Numbered from the stretch's first letter, positions 49,582 through 62,447 are shown. The stretch: 64,000 nucleotides of DNA from Trileptium ribeirensis (GCA_030248225.1 JASANE010019195.1:104074-168073), one strand, 5' to 3'. Made by a program: numbers and translations. The notes: generated from the sequence alone by a model not told the origin.

Positions 49582-52500
49582 CTGTAATAATATTAAAGCA
49601 ATTTATTCAAATTACATAACCAATATCGTTGATAAATTTATTTCAGTTCATCGCAAATGAGCAATTCGTCAAACCAATATTTCAACGTACCCAGGACATT
49701 GTTTTTCACAAATATACATACCTTTTCCAGTAGATTTTTTTCACAAAATTTTAGATTTCAAAAATTCAGCACATGAATAGTTTCCCAGGTGGAGTTGCGC
49801 AGTATTAACAATATTATTGTATTAATTTATTGCATAAACATCAAAACTTTGAATCGAGAATAAGAAATTTGTATATCATAAATGTGCAACATAGGATTCA
49901 ATTTTAGAGCCAAATTTACTCATGCCAAAATACAAGAGGCCAGGCGCCGAAATATTACGTTACGCCAGGGCATTCATGAGACTTATTTTCGTGAATATAA
50001 AATTTTTACTTACAGTATATGCATGTACGTATTAAAAATACTTACAGTATGTAAAAACGTGGGAGTTAATAAATTTCGCGAACAGCCGAAAATATTCGGT
50101 ACAGTATTTACACAGTAGCAAAAACGTTGTATTTACAAAATAAGTTAGTATAAAACTCTTTAGTACTTTGTAGCCGCAATTCCACTAACCATACAAGGAC
50201 CGTGCCAGAACAATTAGATGTTGTATCAGGATTCACTTAAAAGACAAAATTACTGCTCGCACACTACCAAATATTGAGCCAAAGCAACGCTACAAAACTT
50301 CCCGAACACCAGTTTACTACATACTAGCTTGCACTCAGGCTCAGAAAAAAAATTGTTTCATATTAATTTTTTAGGAAATTTTTAAGATTGTTGTTATTTC
50401 CTTATTGTTATAGACTTTCCCGTCATATCACACATTCCAGACTGCAGCATTTCAGCGAACATATAATTATCGGAGCGTAGCGATAAATTTTGCCTAGGGT
50501 GAGTGGTTAATGTTGTGTGTATGCCAACCGAGGTAAACATTTAGGTGTGCAGGTTTCTACGCTTGAGCTAATCAACGGAATGGGAGGTGGCCTCCTAATT
50601 GGCAAAAGAGGCGATATTAAAATAATAACGCTGGTCGCTTTTCACGATCTGCAAAAAATAAATAGTGGACAGCCCTTCTCACATTATCGAAGAGCCAGTT
50701 GTAACAACTGTCTAGCCGTACAGGAGCTCATAGGGGTAGTGTAGGCTACCCTAAATGTCGCGCCCCCGCGCGCAATTTTGACAAAATTACAAAAATTTTA
50801 AGGCAAAATTGGGAAAGTTGTGAGAAAATATTAGGGAGATAGAGCATAATTTTGGTTAATCGCACCGCCCCGCGCACCACGTGACGGACATTCGGCATAT
50901 ATGATATTATCTAGAGCATAATATTAATAAAATATTTCATCTTCAATAGTTTTTTAGACAAAAACAAATAACACAATTTGGAGCAACAAATGGCAGCGCC
51001 ACGGTATTCTCATATGCGGCATTATCTCATCCAGAAGAAGCTAATTACTAAATTCGCTCTACTTTCAAAACAGAATATACTGTTTTTCAATTCAGTAATT
51101 TGAAAATTTTGCCTAATAATGTATAATGTGTATGCTTTTTGATGCGTTAAAAATATTGTTTGCTGAACAAAATTTTTCTTTGACGATCTCGGTTGTTAAT
51201 AATGGAATTGTAGACATTGAAAACCTCTAAACCAAAGCTAAAAATTTTGAAACAAGATTGTACCCGCACATTTATTTCGCAGGACCCATGTATTAGGTTT
51301 TAAAGGTACTAAATAGCGGTTTCGGCTCCGCCCCGTTATTTCCGACAACGTTTTTCTGTGCGTGGAAAGAAGGAGGTCGGACGAACCATTATGTTTTGGG
51401 GCGGAATCTGATGGCCCAAGGAACTCGAAAGTCGGAGCCCCGACGGACCCCAGTCAAACTTAGCAAATACGATCGACTTACTCTTACAGCTGCGTACAGG
51501 GTCCTACCAACAACTTAGCTTTCTCTTTCTCATAAAGCACTGCTGCTATTATATTTGATATCCCCAGTTTGAGTTGATCTAACAGACCACAGTCACAAAA
51601 CTACTATTTGAACAATAACAACGATCGAGCGTGTATTAAGCGCATTTAAAATACCTTAAATTTGTTTTAAATAAATTAATTAGAGAATATATATATAAAG
51701 ATACCAACTAGACCCGACTGGACCAAAGTGCAACCGGACCCGGCCCGATAATAATCAGATATCGGACTGGCTATCAATAATTTATTAAAATAATGACTCG
51801 TAATTTTTCGGTGTGGATTCTCTGCCTTTGTTTTATTGAACACTGCCCAGGCCATGACGACATGACACGTAAACCACATCGTTTATGGTTCAGCTCAAGC
51901 ACATGCACTTTCAATGTAGGTGACATAGTTTACTAATAACTGCGATTGGTCTAACTTGTTCCATCGTAACAGGGAGAGGCGACCCATGCTTGTTCTCACC
52001 TGGTTCGTGGGAAGGTGCCAAAACCATAATTTCCCTCCCCAGCTGAGAAATCGGGGTGACGCCCACCATACTTGGTCGCGCCCTGTTCAGGTATTGACCA
52101 CAACTAAACACGTGAGGTAAAAGGTAGTTCAAGTTTTTGAACCCTAATAGTGGTACTAGAATTAAATATTCAAGTATGCTGCATAGCAGGGCTCTCCAAT
52201 TTGGGGAGGGGGGGGCGGGCCCTGGATTTTGGTTCACAGTTCCCCTCGGTTTATGCCCCCTCAAAATTTTGGCTCCACCCGGTTCACCGCCTCTGGAAAT
52301 TTTTTTTATTTTCATCGGTTAGAAGTACAAAAAATTTGATAAAAATTTATACTAAAATTATGTTCTGCAGGAACATTTTGCAAGCTTTGTAAAAATTTGC
52401 TTCAAAACTTTCTCATCAAAAGCGTTTTGCAGTGTTTCTGACACGATTTTTAACCGTTTTTCTCTTGAAACCCTGGCATCGGACGCTTCCTGGTTGGAAC

Positions 52501-52950
52501 GAAGATTTTAAGCGAATGGAGTGCAGCATAGTAATGAACATGTTAGAAAAAATTATCTAAACGGGAAATGGAAAAGCAAACCCATAGTTGCAACCTTGTT
52601 CAATAAGTTTGTTATAAACTGAAAAATGCTTTTTAAATCATAACAAGCCCATCGTTAGTTTATTCACTGACTACGCAAGAACACTAATGCCCTTACGGTT
52701 TATTGTTCAAAGTATGCAATCAACCCTTTATTTCTTATTTCACTCAGTAAATCATCGAAAACAAGCAGAATATCGAACCCCGATGGAAATATTGTTACAA
52801 TACTCTCTCACTCTCTTTGCAAGTTATTTAACTGAATAAAATATTAAAAAGAAGCAAAACGTTGAATCATTTACAGCGAACCTGAGCTCTCATTCAGTCG
52901 CTAAAATAACAAAAAACAAAGTTTTTGTTGCACCCTTTATTTACTATTGA
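49582..52950. other. Left-arm upstream region, no VPS13 exon found
   Basis: This is where exons upstream of exon 1 should be. None with VPS13 character was found. Several stretches look like repeat (51,300-51,480, 'ggtttcggctccgccccgtt'). A 'cagggctctccaatttgggg' block at 52,187 resembles a hAT end, but its partner was not located. Open stretches such as 49,882-50,118 are perfectly mirrored but unrecognisable. Confidence 0.45.
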
Positions 52951-53856
52951 AAAATCAAGAGTATCTACGAACTATATATAAATGAAGTTTTATTTATAAA
53001 TGCCGAAAATACAATTAAAAAGGAGTTCGCCTGCACCATATCCAATAGTTGAAAGCCAAACACCGAATACAATATGCTTTGTTGATCATTCCGTTTCGTG
53101 TGCTTAATCGCAGTAGTTCAAAATGTAGCATGGCTTGCATGAATATTATGAAATACAATAATTTTTATATCACTAGAATACCACGACCCACTTCAGCTTT
53201 GTTAACAAAATAACGTTAGCCATTACCGAAAGCATGAAAATTGTCAAGGTTAAAGATCATGTCAAAGTTGCCTCTATAACTCAGGAGGCATAAAATTTGA
53301 CATGAGTACCCTAGGACAAAAATCTAAAGTTAATTTGTGAGCCCAGCCTTAGTCTTACACTTAGACTTAGGGTGTGCAATGCTTCTAAGTAAAACGTTTG
53401 GTTTACAGGTGATATTTTCAGTAGCTCTGTGTTTATCGCGGGTATGGAAGCTTAGTTCTAGATATAAAATAACCAACATCCTGAACCTCCACATTGACCA
53501 AGATACTATTTCAAGCGCGTCTCCTTAACATGTTATTTCTCTAGTGAAACATAATTGTAAAAATTATGTTTTCGGCCACCTAAAGGTAATCCAATGTTGC
53601 ATACTTTTAAGACAAAATAATGTAGATTTGGAAGATTTTACAACTGCTATGTATCCCGGGAACTGATGTTACCTTGAATGCTTTTTGTATTGCGGCATGT
53701 TGCTTTGATAATGATCTCTATTTTAATTTCATACTCTAGTGCAAACAATAAATTTGTTACTTACGTTAGGTGCTAACGAAACGTTTTTTACTTGTATTAT
53801 AGTCATTTATAAATAAAATTTTATTTATATACAATTCCTAGATATTCTTGATTTGG
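52951..53856. mobile_element. Inverted-terminal element (~0.9 kb, ~60-bp ends), left arm
   Basis: The left end reads aatcaagagtatctacgaac then tatatataaatgaag and ttttatttataaatg; the right end in reverse complement reads aatcaagaatatctaggaat, tgtatataaataaaa, ttttatttataaatg. So the ends match over about 60 bp with few differences. The interior has a 63-codon open stretch identical in the mirror copy but of unknown nature. It abuts the LINE at the palindrome centre. Confidence 0.75.
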
Positions 53857-53869
53857 CAAACAATTCATA

Positions 53870-54345
53870 GCCAAAGCTGTGGATAGTTTCACCTACCTGG
53901 GATCTGTTATTAGTAGCCAACGGATATCCGCAACCGATGATATCACGATCCGTATAGGAAAGGCATGCGCCATGTTCAATCAACTGAAAAAGCACGTTTT
54001 CGCTCGCCAAGACCTATCCACCACCCTCAAGATGAAAGTCTTCAACGCCTCAATCATTTCCATCTTACTCTATTCAGCCGAATCGTGGGCGCTAACCGTA
54101 GCTGAAATCAATAGGCTTGAAGTGTTCCAAATGTATGCCCTCCGTACCATCCTTGGCTTACAAAAGTACAGCAGAATACCAAAATGTGCGTATCCGTGAA
54201 ATGTGCAACCACCAACCTACCATCGACTCATCAATCAAGCTACGCCGTCTACGTTGGCTTGGGCACGCTGCGAGAGTGCCAAAAAACCGCCTATGTGGTT
54301 CCCTATGGAGAAACCCCAAACCTGATGACTGGCGCTGCCTTTCCT
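53870..54345 (+). pseudogene. Non-LTR retrotransposon RT 3' part at palindrome centre
   Basis: Reads VDSFTYLGSVISS, DDITIRIGKACAMFNQLKKH, SIISILLYSAESWAL, FQMYALRTILGL, then after a one-base frameshift near 54,160, REMCNH and LRRLRWLGHAARVPKNRL. This order (YLGS.is; I..RI..A...F..L; LLYg.EsW.l; R.LR.ILG; L+WLGH..R) is the C-terminal end of LINE reverse transcriptases of the RTE/CR1-like type. Its first 100 bp belong to the left arm; the rest is the unique spacer. The mirrored 5' bit is at 54,331-54,430. Confidence 0.88.
53972..54330. other. Spacer of the giant inverted repeat
   Basis: About 359 bp between the arms, entirely LINE RT coding sequence. Homology between the arms stops at ggcgc on both sides. 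Confidence 0.85.
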
Positions 54346-54445
54346 ATACAGATAGTGAATTTCATCGGTTGCGGATATCCGTTGGCTACTAATAACAATC
54401 CAGGTAGGTGAAACTATCCACAGCTTTGGCTATGAATTGTTTGCC

Positions 54446-55353
54446 AAATATCAAGAATATCTAGGAATTGTATATAAATAAAATTTTATTTATAAATGAC
54501 TATAATACAAGTAAAAAACGTTTCGTTAGCACCTAACGTAAGTAACAAATTTATTGTTTGCACTAGAGTATGAAATTAAAATAGAGATCATTATCAAAGC
54601 AACATGCCGCAATACAAAAAGCATTCAAGGTAACATCAGTTCCCGGGATACATAGCAGTTGTAAAATCTTCCAAATCTACATTATTTTGTCTTAAAAGTA
54701 TGCAACATTGGATTACCTTTAGGTGGCCGAAAACATAATTTTTACAATTATGTTTCACTAGAGAAATAACATGTTAAGGAGACGCGCTTGAAATAGTATC
54801 TTGGTCAATGTGGAGGTTCAGGATGTTGGTTATTTTATATCTAGAACTAAGCTTCCATACCCGCGATAAACACAGAGCTACTGAAAATATCACCTGTAAA
54901 CCAAACGTTTTACTTAGAAGCATTGCACACCCTAAGTCTAAGTGTAAGACTAAGGCTGGGCTCACAAATTAACTTTAGATTTTTGTCCTAGGGTACTAGT
55001 GTGGGAGTACTGCCTCCTGAGTTATAGAGGCAACTTTGACATGATCTTTAACCTTGACAATTTTCATGCTTTCGGTAATGGCTAACGTTATTTTGTTAAC
55101 AAAGCTGAAGTGGGTCGTGGTATTCTAGTGATATAAAAATTATTGTATTTCATAATATTCATGCAAGCCATGCTAGAGTTTGAAATTCTATGATTAAGCA
55201 GCACGAAACGGAATGATCAACAAAGCATATTGTATTCGGTGTTTGGCTTTCGACTATTAAATATGGTGCAGGCGAACTCCTTTTTAATTGTATTTTCGGC
55301 ATTTATCAATAAAACTTCATTATATATATAGTTCGTCAATATTCTTGATTTTT
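54446..55353. mobile_element. Inverted-terminal element, right-arm mirror copy
   Basis: Mirror of 52,951-53,856, with the same ~60-bp ends and the same internal 63-codon stretch on the opposite strand. Confidence 0.7.
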
Positions 55354-55359
55354 AGATAG

Positions 55360-58300
55360 TAAATAAAGGGTGCAACAAAAACTTTGTTTTTTGTTTCTTT
55401 AGCAACTGCAATAAAGGTAACGTTTTATGTAAATGATTCAACGTTTTGCTTCTTTTTAATATTTTATTCAGTTAAATAACTTGCAAAGAGAGTGAGAGAG
55501 TATTGTAACAATATTTCCATCGGGGTTCGATATTCTGCTTGTTTTCGATGATTTACTGAGTGAAATAAGAAATAAAGGGTTGATTGCATACTTTGAACAA
55601 TAAACCGTAAGGGCATTAGTGTTTTGCTTGTTTTCGTAGTTCAGTGAATAAACTAACGATGGGCTTGTTATGATTTAAAAAGCATTTTTCAGTTTATAAC
55701 AAACTTATTGAACAAGGTTGCAACTATGGGTTTGCTTTTCCATTTCCCGTTTAGATAATTTTTTCTAACATGTTCATTACTATGCTGGTCTCTCCATTCG
55801 CTTAAAATCTTGGTTCCAAACCAGGAAGCGTCCGATTTTGCCAGGGGTATTTTGCCAAGAGAAAAACGGTTAAAAATCGTGTCAGAAACACTGCCAAAAC
55901 GCTTTTGATGGAGAGAAAAAGCTATTTTGAAGCAAATTTTCACAAAAGTTGCGAATGTTTTGCCTGCAGAACAGAATTTTAGTACAAATTTTGATCAAAT
56001 TTTTTGTACTTCGGACCGATTGAAAACTAAAAAAATTTTCCAGAGGCGGTGAACCGGGTGGAGCCCAAAATTTTGTCAGGGGGCATAAACCGAGGGGAAC
56101 TTGTTTTGAACCGAAAAATGCAGGGCCGCACCCCCCCCTCCCCAAATTGGAGAGCCCTGCTATGCAGCATACTTGAATATTTAATTCTAGTACCACTATT
56201 AGGGTTCAAAAACTTGAACTACCTTTTACCTCACGTGTTTAGTTGTGGTCAATACCTGAACAGGGCGCGACCAAGTATGGTGGGCGTCACCCCGATTTCT
56301 CAGCTGGGGAGGGAAATTATGGTTTTGGCACCTTCCCACGAACCAGGTGAGAACAAGCATGGGTCGCCTTCTTCCCTGTTACGATGGTGAAGCCAAGTTT
56401 AGACCAATCGCAGTTATTAGTAAACTATGTCACCTACATTGAAAGTGCATGTGCTTGGAGCTGCAGCACCAGTAAACGATGTGGTTGTGACGTGGGTCAT
56501 GTTCTCGTCATGCGCCTGGTGGGCAGTGTTCAATAAAACAAAGGCAGAGAATCCACACCGAAAATTTACGAGTCATTATTTTAATAAATTATTGATAGCC
56601 AGTCCGATATCTGATTATTATCGGGCCGGGTCCGGTTGCACTTTGGTCCAGTCGGGTCTAGTTGGTATCTTTATATATATATTCTCTAATTAATTTATTT
56701 AAAACAAATTTAAGGTATTTTAAATGCGCTTAATACACGCTCGATCGTTGTTATTGTTCAAATAGTAGTTTTGTGACTGTGGTCTGTTAGATCAACTCAA
56801 ACTGGGGATATCAAATATAATAGCAGCAGTGCTTTATGAGAAAGAGAAAGCTAAGTTGTTGGTAGGACCCTGTACGCAGCTGTAAGAGTAAGTCGATCGT
56901 ATTTGCTAAGTTTGACTGGGGTCCGTCGGGGCTCCGACTTTCGAGTTCCTTGGGCCATCAGATTCCGCCCCAAAACATAATGGTTCGTCCGACCTCCTTC
57001 TTTCCACGCACAGAAAAACGTTGTCGGAAATAACGGGGCGGAGCCGAAACCGCTATTTAGTACCTTTAAAACCTAATACATGGGTCCTGCGAAATAAATG
57101 TGCGGGTACAATCTTGTTTCAAAATTTTTAGCTTTGGTTTAGAGGTTTTCAATGTCTACAATTCCATTATTAACAACCGAGATCATCAAAGAAAAAAATT
57201 TTTGTTCAGCAAACAATATTTTTAACGCATCAAAAAGCATACACTTTATACATTATTAGGCAAAATTTTCAAATTACTGAATTGAAAAACAGTAGATTCT
57301 GTTTTGAAAGTAGAGCGAATTTAGTAATTAGCTTCTTCTGAATCAATTAGTAATGCCACATATGAGAATACCGTGGCGCTGCCATTTGTTGCTCCAAATT
57401 GTGTTATTTGTTTTTTATCTAAAAAACTATTGAAGATGAAATATTTTATTAATATTATGCTCTAGATAATATCATATATGCCGAATGTCCGTCACGTGGT
57501 GCGCGGGGCAGTCAGATTAACCAAAATTATGCTCTATCTCCCTAATATTTTTCTCACAACTTTCCCAATTTTGCCTTAAAATTTTTGTGATTTTGTGGAG
57601 ATTGCGCGCGGGGGCGCGACATTTAGGGTAGCCTACACTATGCCTATGAGCTCCTGTACTTATAGGTACATTTGTTCCAGCTAAGCGTTTCTTGGATAAT
57701 GTGAGAAGGGCTGTCCGCTATTTATTTTTTGCAGATCGTGAAAAGCGACCGCGCTTATTCTCTTTAATATCGCCTCTTTTTGCCAATTCGAGGCCACCTC
57801 CATTCCGTTGATTAGCTCAAGCGTAGAAACCTGCACACCTAAATGTTTACCTCGGTTGGCATACACACAACATTAACCACTCACCCTAGGCAAAATTTAT
57901 CGCTACGCTCCGATAATTATATGTTCGCTGAAATGCTGCAGTCTGGAGTGTGTGATATGACGGGAAAGTCTATAACAATAAGGAAATAACAACAATCTTA
58001 AAAATTTCCTAAAAATTAATATGAAACAATTTTTTTTTCTGAGCCTGAGTGCAAGCTAGTATGTAGTAAACTGGTGTTCGGGAAGTTTTGTAGCGTTGCT
58101 TTGGCTCAATATTTTGGTAGTGTGCGAGCAGTAATTTTGTCTTTTAAGTGAATCCTGATACAACATCTAATTGTTCTGGCACGGTCCTTGTATGGTTAGT
58201 GGAATTGCGGCTACAAAGTACTAAAGAGTTTTATACTAACTTATTTTGTAAATACAACGTTTTTGCTACTGTGTAAATACTGTACCGAATATTTTCGGCT

Positions 58301-58800
58301 GTTCGCGAAATTTATTAACTCCCACGTTTTTACATACTGTAAGTATTTTTAATACGTACATGCATATACTGTAAGTAAAAATTTTATATTCACGAAAATA
58401 AGTCTCATGAATGCCCTGGCGTAACGTAATATTTCGGCGCCTGGCCTCTTGTATTTTGGCATGAGTAAATTTGGCTCTAAAATTGAATCCTATGTTGCAC
58501 ATTTATGATATACAAATTTCTTATTCTCGATTCAAAGTTTTGATGTTTATGCAATAAATTAATACAATAATATTGTTAATACTGCGCAACTCCACCTGGG
58601 AAACTATTCATGTGCTGAATTTTTGAAATCTAAAATTTTGTGAAAAAAATCTACTGGAAAAGGTATGTATATTTGTGAAAAACAATGTCCTGGGTACGTT
58701 GAAATATTGGTTTGACGAATTGCTCATTTGCGATGAACTGAAATAAATTTATCAACGATATTGGTTATGTAATTTGAATAAATTGCTTTAATATTATTAC
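55360..58800. other. Right-arm region upstream of the exon 1 copy, no VPS13 exon
   Basis: Mirror of 49,582-52,950. Same unrecognised open stretches and repeat-like patches. Local indel clusters against the left arm are frequent (for example 55,890-56,110 and 57,740-57,800). Confidence 0.45.
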
Positions 58801-58801
58801 A

Positions 58802-58921
58802 ACCACCTGCGTTGTTCAGCACAAATCTAAGACTGTATCAGAAGACTTGCCAAGTGTTGCATGTACGGTGCAAGCTCTTCAAGTTGATGGTGGCGTGATG
58901 AACAATTTAAATGGATCTAAG
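58802..58921 (+). pseudogene. VPS13D: VPS13D exon 1 copy, splice acceptor lost
   Basis: All 120 coding bases match exon 1 of the left arm and the donor gtaagttt is intact. But the acceptor reads attaca instead of attacag, one base short, so the AG is gone. Unless that base is a sequencing error, this copy cannot be spliced normally. Confidence 0.85.
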
Positions 58922-60029
58922 GTAAGTTTTAAGTAGAAATTTATTGTAAAGACATAAATAGGCACATAAATAAACACCTTGAACTTGAACTTAAGGCCTT
59001 TAGAGCTATGTCCGGATGATCATCACATGTGGCCTGGCTCCATACTATTTTTCGCCAATGAACAAGGTCGTGGGCAATGTCACACGATGTTCTGGCTGTT
59101 TTTATCCTACGTTGGCCAAAATGCGTAATTCAGAAACACGAGATCTATGGTGACGATATCCCGTGTTTGCTTCAGCTCTACAACGCCACTATGGTGACTT
59201 CGGGTTCCGGCATAAAGACATAAATAAAACCGAATCGTTGGTATTGCGATGTTGCGAAAAACATGTGACGTCCTAATGATTTGACTTTATTATTCTTATT
59301 ACGACATTGGCTTGCATGAGATTAGCGTTGGGTGTAGCTGTATATTCAAGGATAGACCTTTACAAACCTTGATTTTGACATTACAAATGCATGGAAAAAA
59401 TAGCAAGAATTGGAATTTGTAGTTCCACACCGGCAAACATAATTTCCTGCGCCGGGCCATTGGATTGTCCTCTTCATTCGCTGGCAACTCTGCTTTGGCC
59501 CAGGATTTTACGCCGCCACGGTTCTACTGGGGCGTCGAAAGTTTATAATTATTGTAAATTAAGTGTTTTTCAGTAGAAAACGCTTAATTAACCAGATTAG
59601 ATCTCCTCAGAAACGCTGCTAAGATGTATTATTATCTGAGGTAAAATAAAGCAAGTTTCAATTTAGTAATAATAATAAGATTTCAGGAATAATTGGATCA
59701 AATTTTGGAAATATATTGTGAACATCTTATATGTCACCTGGGTGTTGTTCAAGATGAGGAAAAACTGTTAGCGGGTATTGAGCTCATAATCTTATCGGGG
59801 AGCGAATTAGGGGCATCTGTTTATTTACTAGGAGCAAACAAATAATTTTGACAACTACCATGGCTCCAAAATAGATGAAGCCAGATTATGACGATATTTA
59901 GCGTTATAACATTAATGTCTTTCTCGTAATTCTGGAAGTTATGTATATAATAATAAAACACAATGAGATTGGTTACTGCTCAGCTTTAGCTTATAAAACT
60001 CTAAGTTACTGTTCGGTTTAAGCTTATGT

Positions 60030-60179
60030 CGCTAAGACCATTTACGCAGGAGGCGTAATAGTCCCAGCTGATCCAACAAACGGTTTAACAGGCTTGAAAC
60101 TTAAAATAACAGCACAAGGGCCAAGTTTTCGACGAGTGCTACAAGTGGCCAGCTGCGATGGCAGTTGCTGCAAGGACCC
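60030..60179 (+). other. Right-arm copy of the candidate cassette exon
   Basis: Near-identical to 48,193-48,342 with one synonymous change (GCG to GCA) in the shared frame. A one-base insertion just before the left-arm stop shifts the end. Confidence 0.3.
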
Positions 60180-60831
60180 ACATCAAGTTGTAGCAGGCTA
60201 AAAATATAGGTCATTCAGAAAGCTATTTTTTTCCGCGGGGGAAACAGTTTAAAATTACATTCTAACCAGTCGCTGCGCAGCCGCCACTGAAAATTTCATG
60301 TTTTGATATCCATATTCTTATTACTGGTATTGCTTTGTTCACTTTTCATTGTTGATCAAAAATGCGGGCTAGACATTTATTCTTCGCAGATAGGGTTCGC
60401 TAATTGGGTTAGTGCCTCCCTTAACCGACTATTCCGGAAGCCTGGAAGGTCATTACAGTTCTGTGCTCGTGAGTACGCAATGTTGAGATAAAATACATTT
60501 TTCACAACGATGATTTCACAACGATGGTTAAATAGATTTGATTTTGTAGGCATTTCATTACTCTTTGTAATTAATGAGAAACACTTCATCGTTATTTGGA
60601 GACATTGAGTGGAATTTTTCTGTTTTTCTGAAAACCATTTATACAAACACTTTTTAGTATACATTTGCGATTTTGTATATAAAGCTTGGGCTAAAAACAC
60701 TATGATAAGGAGAAACAGCATCTGACGCATAATGTTATCATAATTCGCTAGAGTGTAAACATTTAACAAATATATTGAAATAATCTTACTCAATCGCAAT
60801 GAAAGATGTTAATTCCTGTCGTGTTTTTAAG

Positions 60832-61163
60832 GTGGGCGTTTATTGAACCGATCTCCGGAACCCTCGAAGTGGGTCCTGAGCTTAAGCCCCGAATCCAACG
60901 TCGCCACGAAAGCAGGAAGGATTAAACGTTTTTACCGATGCAGACTATCATCATAGATTTGAACTATGTGTTGCCGATGTACTAATAGGACTGTCGCTAC
61001 AAAGATTTTGTTATTATTCGAACTATGTTTGATTCGTTACACGGCCGATATTTTGGAAGATCGGTGAGCAACTCTAAAATCGGATAAATCAAACAGTGAT
61101 AAATTCCAATCGGCTGACGAACGATCTGTTTCTGCTTAAAACCCTACTCGGAGCCGTGACCCC
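60832..61163 (+). pseudogene. VPS13D: VPS13D exon 2 copy, frameshifted
   Basis: 332 nt against 324 in the left arm. Insertions at 'aaggtgggcgttta' (1 base), 'cttaagccccgaatcc' (2 bases) and 'ctgtcgctacaaag' (1 base), plus further changes near the 3' end (cgtgaccccgtattt for cagtgataccgtattt), destroy the frame. Recognisable only by alignment to exon 2. Confidence 0.9.
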
Positions 61164-62248
61164 GTATTTGTCCAGGCTGGTTTATAGGAGTTTTTGTTGT
61201 TATAATGGTGAGTAAACCATAGGTGACCGCAACCACTATCCTGTAATACCCGAACATTAAATCGCAGACGATAATGAATGTTTACTCTTTCGGTAACCGA
61301 AAACGCATAAATGCCAAGTGTACACAGTTCGCGAGCGGATTTTTGGCGATCTCCAATTTGTAGAAATTGGGTTTTATATAGCCAATCAAACACGCATATG
61401 GATAAACACGCATATGGATTCAGTGTTCACCAACAAATTGAAGTTGTGATGTCACAATCAAATCGGTCCTATAGTTCAATTAGTTAACAATTGCGAACGA
61501 AGCCAGCATTATTTAAATTCAAAAAAAACAAAATTTTTCGCTCCCAAAAATTGCGGTTACAAGTTCGCGAGCAGTTTTGGCAAATGTCACTTGATAGGCA
61601 AATCGTTCTGCAGCAATTTTTATGGTGAAAGTATAAAAATAGAATGGTTGATGTGGCAATGTTAATTTTAGTCGCGCATCATGTTAACCTGCGCTACGCA
61701 GTACCGTAATTTTATTTGTCGAGTATAAGTTAATTTATTATATTATTATCTTCTGGAATAATTTTGAGTAGTCACACTCGAAGTCCGAAATTTATGTGTG
61801 GTAAAAGTGCAAGCGGCTTACCTAAGCAGTGACGTATCTTGTTGTTTGCAGAAGCTTTCAGTTTGGTTTAGTTTCGTTTTTGTCGATTCTAGTCTTATAG
61901 ATGTCCAGGTCGCTGGAACGCAATATTTTTCGCTAAAGATAAAATTTTCTTTTATTTGTGTTCGTAACTGTATATTTGTATACAAAAAAGGCATTAATTT
62001 GAAGAAAGAATTTTGTTTTAATACCACGTGGCTTGACCGGTCCTAAACCACCATTTTATTTTAATTGATTTTTACTGTTGTAGAATGTAGATGCTTCAAT
62101 CAATGATACGGAGTTAACTAAAATTTTGTGGCAAAATTCGCAAATTTGAATTTAAAAACATTAATTGAAAAAAAAAGAATTTTGTGTTTCAACAGCGGGC
62201 CGACTGGCTCTGAACCACCATTTTAATTAATTGATTTCTATGTTGTAG
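61164..62248. other. Right-arm intron copy with partial exon 3 duplicate
   Basis: Mirror of the intron between exons 2 and 3. The diverged exon 3 duplicate is at about 62,083-62,160 (gtagatgcttcaatcaatga). Confidence 0.5.
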
Positions 62249-62421
62249 ATGCTTGACTCAATAGCAACGAAGGTGACAGTTCGTGGCAAATTCGCAAATT
62301 TGAAGTCAAAGTCGAATCATTGCGTTGTGTCTTATTAATGACTTGAATCAGGTCAACAGTTTCCCTGGCGTTAAATCCAGCCACGGAAGTGTCAGCTGAG
62401 CAACAGCCGTCGGGTGCAAAA
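62249..62421 (+). pseudogene. VPS13D: VPS13D exon 3 copy, frameshifted
   Basis: 173 nt against 180. Missing bases at the start (gtagatgcttgactc for gtagaatgatgcttcactc), one base lost at 'gtcgaatcattgcg', and a scrambled patch 'cctggcgttaaatccagcca'. The donor gtaagttat remains. Not translatable as VPS13D. Confidence 0.9.
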
Positions 62422-62447
62422 GTAAGTTATATCTAATCGTTTTCTTA

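Larger units (their letters stand above)
44317..53971 (+). repeat. Giant inverted repeat, left arm
   Basis: Reverse complement of 54,331-64,000. Anchors: the window's last bases match 44,317 onward in reverse complement ('atggcatttttatttctatt'); 53,337-53,528 equals 54,774-54,965; 49,882-50,118 equals 58,266-58,502; the arm ends inside the spacer LINE at 53,971 ('aggcatgcgcc'). Differences are small indels and substitutions in patches. The arm holds exons 1-3 of VPS13D, a family-A element and an inverted-terminal element. It may continue below 44,317. Confidence 0.97.

Noticed and set aside
50517..50744. 75-codon plus-strand open stretch with Cys/His residues
   Set aside because: No domain recognised; the mirror copy has a different C-terminal part because of indels, so there is no sign of coding constraint.
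52187..52260. hAT-like end 'cagggctctccaatttgggg' as a full transposon
   Set aside because: Could not find the opposite end or a target duplication, so no element was called.
51911..52322. Open stretches on both strands with Gly/Pro-rich peptides
   Set aside because: Caused by a G-rich low-complexity patch in a repeat; frames are not kept in the mirror arm.
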